DNA from: Pseudomonas sp. MTM4
GTDB taxonomy: Bacteria; Pseudomonadota; Gammaproteobacteria; Pseudomonadales; Pseudomonadaceae
Length of the DNA: 64,000 nucleotides
Assembly (NCBI RefSeq): GCF_019355055.1
Contig: NZ_CP048411.1
Location: forward strand, 248,001 to 312,000
Reading direction: 5' to 3'
Below are positions 58,280 through 64,000 of the stretch, piece after piece; within the stretch, counting starts at the first letter, position 1, and each line of letters opens with the position of its first letter. The position numbers and the translations under genes were made by a program. The notes below the pieces were generated by a model. That model saw nothing but the letters and a program-made list of their open reading frames with translations. It did not search any database and was not told the DNA's origin.

Positions 58280-58959
58280 TCAGACAGGTTCCGGTCATAA
58301 CCATTGACGGCCCTAGCGGGTCCGGCAAGGGCACGGTGGCGGCGCTGCTGGCTGCAAAGCTGGGATGGAATTTTCTTGATTCCGGGGCACTTTATCGCCT
58401 GCTTGCCTTCGCAGCCCGCAACCACGGGGTCGATTTGACCAATGAAGAAGCGCTGAAGCTGCTCGCGGCTCATCTTGACGTCCAGTTCGGAGCTGGGGAC
58501 GGCCATGGTATGCAGATCATTCTCGAAGGGGAGGACGTCACCAGCGCGATTCGCAACGAGCAGGTCGGTGCGGGTGCGTCCCAAGTGGCCGCACTACCGG
58601 TCGTTCGAGATGCACTCTTGCAGCGTCAAAAGGCCTTTCGTGAGCCGCCCGGGCTCGTCGCGGATGGGCGAGACATGGGGACCGTGGTCTTTCCGGACGC
58701 TCCGCTGAAGATTTTTCTCACCGCCAGTGCCGAGGAAAGGGCACGTCGGCGCTTCCTGCAGTTGAAGGCCAAGGGTGATGATGTTAATCTCGCGAGTCTT
58801 CTCGATGAGATACGGGTGCGCGATGAGCGTGATACCCAACGTGAAGTGGCTCCGCTGAAGCCGGCAGACGATGCGGTACAGCTGGACTCTACCGATCTTT
58901 CCGTCGAGCAGGTGCTAGGACAGATTCTGAGCGAAGTCGCCAAAGGCGATTTCGCCTGA
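58276..58959 (+). CDS. cmk: Cytidylate kinase
   Basis: 227 residues, ATGA overlap with the preceding gene. The P-loop reads [18 protein letters not shown] near 9-26; [20 protein letters not shown] and the lid region [13 protein letters not shown] are typical. It phosphorylates CMP and dCMP. cmk before rpsA is conserved far beyond pseudomonads. Confidence 0.96.
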   Translation: MIRQVPVITIDGPSGSGKGTVAALLAAKLGWNFLDSGALYRLLAFAARNHGVDLTNEEALKLLAAHLDVQFGAGDGHGMQIILEGEDVTSAIRNEQVGAGASQVAALPVVRDALLQRQKAFREPPGLVADGRDMGTVVFPDAPLKIFLTASAEERARRRFLQLKAKGDDVNLASLLDEIRVRDERDTQREVAPLKPADDAVQLDSTDLSVEQVLGQILSEVAKGDFA

Positions 58960-59016
58960 AGAGCGACCGCCGAGGTGCGGTCCGACGGTTCTCGTTTCGA
59001 GAGCTGTTAACAAGGA

Positions 59017-59057
59017 GGCATGTGGGAGACCAGATCCAGTCCCGCAGGCCTTTTTTT
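59017..59057 (+). terminator. Hairpin with T run between cmk and rpsA
   Basis: GGC.TG.GGGA (59017-59027) pairs with TCCC.CA.GCC (59040-59050) with one mismatch and one wobble, followed by seven T. It should end or attenuate readthrough from the aromatic operon and separate rpsA, whose promoter would lie in 59058-59129 or upstream with attenuation. Confidence 0.6.
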
Positions 59058-59129
59058 ATATGAATGAACCCACGTTATCTGGGGCGTGGAGATAGGGCGG
59101 ATCCTCGCCCGAAAACAGCAGGAATAAAC

Positions 59130-60815
59130 ATGAGCGAAAGCTTTGCAGAACTTTTTGAAGAAAGCCTGAAATCCCTCGACATGCAGCCGGGCGCCATCAT
59201 CACCGGCATCGTGGTCGACATCGATGGTGACTGGGTCACTGTCCATGCCGGTCTGAAGTCCGAGGGCGTCATCCCGGTCGAGCAGTTCTACAACGAGCAG
59301 GGCGAGCTGACCATCAGCGTGGGTGACGAAGTTCACGTGGCGCTGGACGCGGTTGAAGATGGCTTCGGTGAAACCAAGCTGTCCCGCGAGAAAGCTAAGC
59401 GTGCCGAGTGCTGGATTGTTCTGGAAGCGGCTTTCGCAGCTGAGGAAGTGGTCAAGGGCGTTATTAACGGTAAGGTTAAGGGCGGCTTCACGGTCGACGT
59501 TAACGGCATCCGTGCGTTCCTGCCAGGTTCCCTGGTTGACGTTCGTCCAGTGCGTGATACCACTCACCTGGAAGGCAAGGAACTCGAGTTCAAGGTCATC
59601 AAGCTGGACCAGAAGCGCAACAACGTTGTCGTTTCCCGTCGTAGCGTCCTGGAAGCCGAGAACAGCGCCGAGCGTGAAGCTCTGCTGGAATCGCTGCAGG
59701 AAGGCCAGCAGGTCAAGGGTATCGTCAAGAACCTCACCGACTACGGCGCGTTCGTGGACCTGGGTGGTGTCGACGGCCTGCTGCACATCACCGACATGGC
59801 CTGGAAGCGCATCAAGCATCCTTCCGAGATCGTCAATGTTGGCGACGAGATCGACGTCAAGGTGCTGAAGTTCGACCGCGAGCGCAACCGCGTCTCCCTG
59901 GGCTTGAAGCAGCTGGGCGAAGACCCATGGGTTGCCATCAAGGCTCGTTACCCGGAGAACACTCGCGTTGTTGCCAAGGTCACCAACCTGACCGATTACG
60001 GCTGCTTCGCCGAGCTGGAAGAGGGTGTCGAAGGCCTGGTGCACGTTTCCGAAATGGACTGGACCAACAAGAACATCCACCCGTCGAAGGTTGTACAGGT
60101 CGGCGACGAAGTGGAAGTCATGGTTCTGGACATCGACGAAGAGCGTCGTCGTATTTCCTTGGGCATCAAGCAGTGCAAGTCCAACCCATGGGAAGACTTC
60201 TCTGGCCAGTTCAACAAGGGCGATCGCATCTCCGGCACCATCAAGTCGATCACCGATTTCGGTATCTTCATTGGTCTGGACGGCGGTATCGACGGTCTGG
60301 TTCACCTGTCCGACATTTCCTGGAACGAAGCTGGCGAAGAAGCCGTGCGTCGCTTCAAGAAGGGCGACGAGCTGGATACCGTCATCCTGTCGGTCGATCC
60401 GGAGCGCGAGCGCATCTCCCTGGGCATCAAGCAGCTGGAAGACGATCCGTTCTCCAACTACGCCGCCGTCAACGACAAGGGCAGCATCGTTCGTGGCACC
60501 GTGAAAGAAGTTGACGCCAAAGGCGCCATCATCGATCTGGGCAACGATATCGAAGCAACTCTGAAGGCGTCCGAAATCAGCCGTGACCGCGTTGAAGACG
60601 CGCGCAACGTGCTGAAGGAAGGCGATGAAGTCGAAGCCAAGATCATCAGCATCGACCGCAAGAGCCGCGTCATCAGCCTGTCCATCAAGTCGAAAGACGT
60701 CGAGGACGAGAAAGACGCGATGAAGGAACTGCGTACCAAGCAGGACGTAGAGCCAGCCGCTGGTCCGACCACCATTGGTGATCTGATCCGCGCACAGATG
60801 GAAAACCAGAACTAA
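59130..60815 (+). CDS. rpsA: Ribosomal protein S1
   Basis: 561 residues from the ATG at 59130, with AGGA six to seven bases upstream; the open frame begins 22 codons earlier. It has six S1 RNA-binding repeats; the last four are strongest, each with a variant of [19 protein letters not shown] and RISLGIKQ. It brings mRNA to the 30S subunit. S1 often represses its own synthesis through the leader. Confidence 0.97.
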   Translation: MSESFAELFEESLKSLDMQPGAIITGIVVDIDGDWVTVHAGLKSEGVIPVEQFYNEQGELTISVGDEVHVALDAVEDGFGETKLSREKAKRAECWIVLEAAFAAEEVVKGVINGKVKGGFTVDVNGIRAFLPGSLVDVRPVRDTTHLEGKELEFKVIKLDQKRNNVVVSRRSVLEAENSAEREALLESLQEGQQVKGIVKNLTDYGAFVDLGGVDGLLHITDMAWKRIKHPSEIVNVGDEIDVKVLKFDRERNRVSLGLKQLGEDPWVAIKARYPENTRVVAKVTNLTDYGCFAELEEGVEGLVHVSEMDWTNKNIHPSKVVQVGDEVEVMVLDIDEERRRISLGIKQCKSNPWEDFSGQFNKGDRISGTIKSITDFGIFIGLDGGIDGLVHLSDISWNEAGEEAVRRFKKGDELDTVILSVDPERERISLGIKQLEDDPFSNYAAVNDKGSIVRGTVKEVDAKGAIIDLGNDIEATLKASEISRDRVEDARNVLKEGDEVEAKIISIDRKSRVISLSIKSKDVEDEKDAMKELRTKQDVEPAAGPTTIGDLIRAQMENQN

Positions 60816-60835
60816 GTTCTGCAATCCATAAAAAA

Positions 60836-60859
60836 GGGCGACTTCGGTCGCCCTTTTTT
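60836..60859 (+). terminator. Rho-independent terminator of rpsA
   Basis: GGGCGAC-TTCG-GTCGCCC, a perfect 7-bp stem with a stable tetraloop, is preceded by A5 and followed by T6. It ends rpsA and, reading the other way, could also stop the MarR gene transcript. Confidence 0.95.
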
Positions 60860-60923
60860 GTGCTTCGAATAAGCTGGAGATCGCGTCAAAAACCTTCAGG
60901 CGCATCTGTGCGCCCAAGGTTGC

Positions 60924-61367
60924 TTAATGTCGATTGGTGCCGGTCGCCAGCGTCTGGTTCACTGCAAGCCAGCCGGATACGGCGTCATCGCCCGCCTGTT
61001 TGAACGCTCGTTCGAGTAGCCGTACCTGCTCTCGTCTAAGTAACTGTTCCAGCTTGGCGCCTTCTGCTGTGAAGCGCAGTACGCGCTTGCGCTTGTCGTC
61101 CTCCGCGGTTCTGCTTTCCACCAAATGCATCTCGATGAGCTGCCGTAGCGGGATATTCAGTGCCTGTTTGCTCACGCCGAGGTAGCCGAGCAGCTCCTTG
61201 ACGCTGAGGTCGGGATAGCTTGCGATGAAGAAAAGAATGCGGTGATGGACCCGAGAAAGTCCGCGGCGCGCGAGCATTTCGTCCGGCTTGGCTGTGAAGG
61301 CCTGATAGCCAAGGAAGAAACTTTCCATGATCTGGCGCTGGATTGTGCTTTTTTTTAGGTCAGCCAT
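60924..61367 (-). CDS. MarR-family transcriptional regulator
   Basis: 147 residues. The winged helix spans about residues 30-110: LSRVHHRILFFIASYPDLSV, KELLGYLGVSKQALNIPLRQLIE as helix-turn-helix with recognition helix, and DKRKRVLRFTAEGAKL as the wing. It is divergent from the aminotransferase gene 79 bp away, which it may regulate. The effector is unknown. Confidence 0.88.
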   Translation of the reverse strand: MADLKKSTIQRQIMESFFLGYQAFTAKPDEMLARRGLSRVHHRILFFIASYPDLSVKELLGYLGVSKQALNIPLRQLIEMHLVESRTAEDDKRKRVLRFTAEGAKLEQLLRREQVRLLERAFKQAGDDAVSGWLAVNQTLATGTNRH

Positions 61368-61446
61368 ATTGACGTATTCGGGGGCGTAAGCGTAATTTCG
61401 GTCAGGTAGTTTGACTTAATTTTCCCCTTAATGCATCTGGTGCCCC

Positions 61447-62613
61447 ATGGTCTTTTCCGAACGCGTCGACCGCCTGAAAAGCTCGCTGATCCGTGAAATT
61501 CTCGCCGCTGCGCAGCGTCCCGAGGTGATGTCCTTTGCCGGTGGGTTGCCGGCCGAATCGATGCTGCCGAAGGTGGAATGGGCGCAGATGCCGGCGACCA
61601 TGGGGCAGTACGGTATGAGCGAGGGAGAGCCGGCGCTGCGCGAGGCCATTGCCGCCGAAGCGCGTTCACTCGGTGTCGACTGTTCGGCCAGTCAGGTTCT
61701 CATCGTCAGCGGCTCCCAGCAGACGCTGGATCTGGCATCGAAGCTGTTCATCGATCGAGGTACCGAAGTGTTGCTGGAGGCGCCGACCTATCTGGCGGCG
61801 TTGCAGGCTTTCCAACTATTCGGTGCGGACTGCCTGGCGGTACCGCAGGAAGCTGACGGGCCGCACCTCGCTGCGCTACGCCAACGGCTGGAGCAACACA
61901 AACCGGCTTTCGCCTACCTCATTCCAACCTTTCAGAACCCTTCAGCGGTGCGCTACAGCGAAGAAAAACGCGACGCTGTCGCGGCGCTGCTCGATGAATT
62001 CAACGTCACTCTGATCGAGGACGAGCCTTATCGAGAGTTGGTTTTCGACGAAGGTAGCGCCAAACCCATCGTCAGCCGCATGCACAGGGCAAGCTGGATC
62101 TACACCGGTACGGTCTCCAAAACGCTGCTGCCGGGGCTACGGGTCGGCTATCTGATCGCGACTCCTGATCTGTTTCCGTATCTGCTTCGGCTGAAGCAGT
62201 CAGCCGACCTGCATACCAATCGCATCGGCCAGTGGCAGGCGTTGCAATGGCTGGGAAGCGAGCAATATCAGTCGCACCTGGTCGAGCTACGACGTTTTTA
62301 TCGCCTACGCCGTGATGCGATGCAGGCTGCGCTGGAGGCTCATTTTGGCGATCTTGCCGACTGGCAGCTCCCGCAGGGTGGGCTGTTCTTCTGGTTGCAG
62401 CTGAAGCGTCCGGTAGATACGCGAACCCTGCTCGATTCGGCGTTGGCGCAGGACGTGGTATTCATGCCCGGCGAGCCGTTCTTCGTCGACCCGGAGCAGA
62501 ATCCAGGATACCTGCGGCTTAATTTCAGCCACGTCGCGCCGGAGCGGCTGGCTGAGGGCGTTCGCCGGCTGGCGAGCGTCATTCGGAGTGCCGAAATGGT
62601 CGATGCGGCGTAG
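61447..62613 (+). CDS. PLP-dependent aminotransferase (fold type I, 2-aminoadipate/LysN-like)
   Basis: 388 residues. It lacks the GntR domain of MocR proteins and begins directly with the aminotransferase part (FAGGLPAESMLPKVEW, QYGMSEGEPALREAIA, VSGSQQTLDLASKLF). PTFQNPSAVRYS, EDEPYRELVFDEG and the PLP lysine in GTVSKTLLPGLRVGYL near 220 place it with the 2-aminoadipate/valine-pyruvate type enzymes. The exact substrate cannot be read. It is divergent from the MarR gene. Confidence 0.87.
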   Translation: MVFSERVDRLKSSLIREILAAAQRPEVMSFAGGLPAESMLPKVEWAQMPATMGQYGMSEGEPALREAIAAEARSLGVDCSASQVLIVSGSQQTLDLASKLFIDRGTEVLLEAPTYLAALQAFQLFGADCLAVPQEADGPHLAALRQRLEQHKPAFAYLIPTFQNPSAVRYSEEKRDAVAALLDEFNVTLIEDEPYRELVFDEGSAKPIVSRMHRASWIYTGTVSKTLLPGLRVGYLIATPDLFPYLLRLKQSADLHTNRIGQWQALQWLGSEQYQSHLVELRRFYRLRRDAMQAALEAHFGDLADWQLPQGGLFFWLQLKRPVDTRTLLDSALAQDVVFMPGEPFFVDPEQNPGYLRLNFSHVAPERLAEGVRRLASVIRSAEMVDAA

Positions 62614-62654
62614 TTTCATTTAGCGGTGCTTGCGCTGCCGCATGGAGAAGAGAT

Positions 62655-63257
62655 ATGGCGTACAAGGTTTATGGCGACTATCGGTCTGGCAATTGCTACA
62701 AGGTGAAGCTGATATTGCATCTGCTCGGGCGGGATTACGAGTGGATACCGGTAGATATCCTCCGTGGCGAAAGCCGTGAAGGATGGTTTCTGAAAAAGAA
62801 TCCTAACGGCAAGATTCCCGTGCTCGAATTGGAAGACGGTTCCTGTCTATGGGAGTCGAATGCGATTCTCAATTTTCTTGCGGAGGGAACCGAGTTCCTG
62901 CCCAAGGATGCGCGCTTGCGCACCCAAGTGCTGCAGTGGCAGTTCTTCGAGCAATACAGTCACGAGCCGTTCATTGCCGTGGCGCGATTCATTAAGGTAT
63001 ATCTGGGTTTGCCTGATCGTCTCGATGAATATGCTGCCAAGCAACTGGACGGCTACCACGCGCTGGACGTCATGGAGCAACAGCTACTGCGCACGCCATA
63101 CCTTGTTAGCGATCACTACTCAATTGCGGACATCGCGCTGTATGCCTATACGCACGTAGCGGAAGAGGGAGGATTCAAACTGGAGAAATACCCAGCAATC
63201 TGCGCGTGGCTACAGCGGGTTGCCAGCCATCCTCGGCACGTCGGGATGTTCGACTAA
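62655..63257 (+). CDS. Glutathione S-transferase family protein
   Basis: 200 residues. The N-terminal thioredoxin fold (YKVYGDYRSGNCYKVKLILH, with the Ser/Asn region near 10-13, and IPVLELEDGSCLWESNAIL near 55-73) is followed by the helical C-terminal domain with YSIADIALYAYTHVAEEGGF. A good ribosome site (GGAG, seven bases) precedes the ATG. The class and substrate are not clear. Confidence 0.88.
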   Translation: MAYKVYGDYRSGNCYKVKLILHLLGRDYEWIPVDILRGESREGWFLKKNPNGKIPVLELEDGSCLWESNAILNFLAEGTEFLPKDARLRTQVLQWQFFEQYSHEPFIAVARFIKVYLGLPDRLDEYAAKQLDGYHALDVMEQQLLRTPYLVSDHYSIADIALYAYTHVAEEGGFKLEKYPAICAWLQRVASHPRHVGMFD

Positions 63258-63261
63258 GGAA

Positions 63262-63345
63262 GACGAGAAAGAGGCTGGAGGCTTGAGGCTGGGCGAGAAA
63301 GCAGCTGCGCGCTGCAAGTCTCAAGCAGCAAAGAAAGCATGAAGC
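63262..63345. repeat. GGCTGGAGGCT-type repeat between GST and folE
   Basis: AGGCTGGAGGCTTGAGGCTGG near 63271 (20-mer core) and GCAAGTCTCAAGCAGC form related short repeats, similar in wording to those near 49.54 and 54.85 kb. They lie between convergent genes, where a terminator would be expected. Confidence 0.4.
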
Positions 63346-63364
63346 CAGCCCAGCCTCATTTCTC

Positions 63365-63910
63365 CTATCTGACCAACCCGAGAAATTCGCTGCGGGTGGC
63401 GGCGTTTTCCCGGAACTGTCCGAGCATGACCGAGGTAACCATTGAGGAGTTCTGCTTCTCGACGCCGCGCATCATCATGCACATGTGCTGGGCTTCAATA
63501 ACAACAGCCACGCCCCATGCGCCGGTGACCTTCTGGACCGCCTCGGCAATTTCGCGGGTGAGGTTCTCTTGAATCTGCAACCGGCGAGCGTACATCTCGA
63601 CGATACGCGCTACCTTCGACAGTCCCAGTACTTTGCCGTTGGGCAGGTAGGCAACATGGGCCTTGCCGATGAAGGGGAGCATGTGGTGTTCGCACAAGGA
63701 GTACAGCTCGATATTCTTTACCAGCACCATTTCGCTGTTGTCGGAGCTGAACAGCGCGCCGTTGGTGACATCTTCCAGCGTCTGCTGGTAGCCCTTGCAT
63801 AGATACTGCATGGCTTTGGCGGCGCGCTTGGGCGTATCGAGCAATCCCTCGCGGGTGACGTCTTCTCCGAGCTGGCCAAGGATCTCGGTGTAATGTTGTT
63901 CCAGTGACAT
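63365..63910 (-). CDS. folE: GTP cyclohydrolase I
   Basis: 181 residues from the ATG at 63910. Zinc and catalytic residues are in [19 protein letters not shown] near 73-91 and [13 protein letters not shown] near 144-156; TPKRAAKAM and [14 protein letters not shown] are also typical. It converts GTP to dihydroneopterin triphosphate for folate and is also the source for QueD and hence preQ0. The island dpd cluster has no folE of its own in this window, so the modification system would draw on this or another host copy. Confidence 0.96.
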   Translation of the reverse strand: MSLEQHYTEILGQLGEDVTREGLLDTPKRAAKAMQYLCKGYQQTLEDVTNGALFSSDNSEMVLVKNIELYSLCEHHMLPFIGKAHVAYLPNGKVLGLSKVARIVEMYARRLQIQENLTREIAEAVQKVTGAWGVAVVIEAQHMCMMMRGVEKQNSSMVTSVMLGQFRENAATRSEFLGLVR

Positions 63911-64000
63911 TGAGCTACCTGTCGGGCTTCGTGTGAGCGCAAGCGCGAAGGGTAGGGTGCACCCGCCGCGCTGGCAAGGGGAAAACAGCAAGCTGTACGC

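Noticed and set aside
59007..60917. A 636-codon reverse frame opposite rpsA
   Set aside because: Antisense shadow of the S1 gene; the apparent repeats in it only reflect the S1 domains on the other strand.
1..64000. CRISPR arrays, insertion sequences, prophage structural genes
   Set aside because: No regularly spaced repeats, transposase motifs or phage structural proteins were seen.

Overview
The window joins two kinds of DNA from a gamma-proteobacterium of the Pseudomonas/Stutzerimonas group. The right part (about 40.2-64 kb) is ordinary pseudomonad core chromosome: ggt, an SOS mutagenesis cassette (imuA-imuB-dnaE2), mtnA, gyrA, and the aromatic/serine/histidine 'supraoperon' serC-pheA-hisC-tyrA/aroA-cmk-rpsA, then a MarR regulator, an aminotransferase, a GST and folE. 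The gene order and the tyrA-aroA fusion are typical of Pseudomonas.

The left part (1 to about 40.2 kb) is a genomic island. Its right border is a displaced 3' half of a tRNA-Pro(GGG) gene at 40156-40202, read here as attR; the other border and the intact tRNA lie left of the window. ArdA and RadC-like genes and small ICE-type hypotheticals suggest an integrative conjugative element or a remnant. Its cargo is almost all defence-like.

Island layout. (a) 1-8 kb: truncated gene, iteron-like repeats, ardA, a 908-residue ankyrin protein divergent from a prokaryotic viperin (pVip) that overlaps a HicA-like small gene, then a NYN/LOTUS protein, radC and two small genes. (b) 8.6-35.9 kb: a Dpd (7-deazapurine-in-DNA) modification and restriction system. 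The forward operon dpdE-F-G-H-I-J-K-D (helicases, ATPase, PLD-like protein and accessory proteins) converges, with a 4-bp gap, on the reverse operon dpdC-DGQHR-dpdA-DGQHR-queC-queE-queD. A second forward unit, divergent from dpdC, carries a third DGQHR protein, an unknown 144-aa protein, a second queD and an unknown protein of about 318 aa. (c) 36-40 kb: a frameshifted gene, then a compact forward cluster with a UDG-like protein, a GIY-YIG-like protein, a PD-(D/E)XK-like protein and an unknown.

How it works together: GTP is converted by FolE (the only copy visible is chromosomal, at the right end), QueD, QueE and QueC into preQ0. DpdA with a DpdB/DGQHR protein exchanges it into DNA, and DpdC is thought to hydrate the nitrile to the amide form. 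DpdD-K are the restriction side that attacks unmodified DNA. The oddities are three DGQHR paralogues, two QueD proteins of which one lacks the catalytic cysteine, two uncharacterised proteins in the third unit, a poly-C tract in the viperin/ankyrin promoter region, and an unexplained cluster of nuclease-like genes beside attR.
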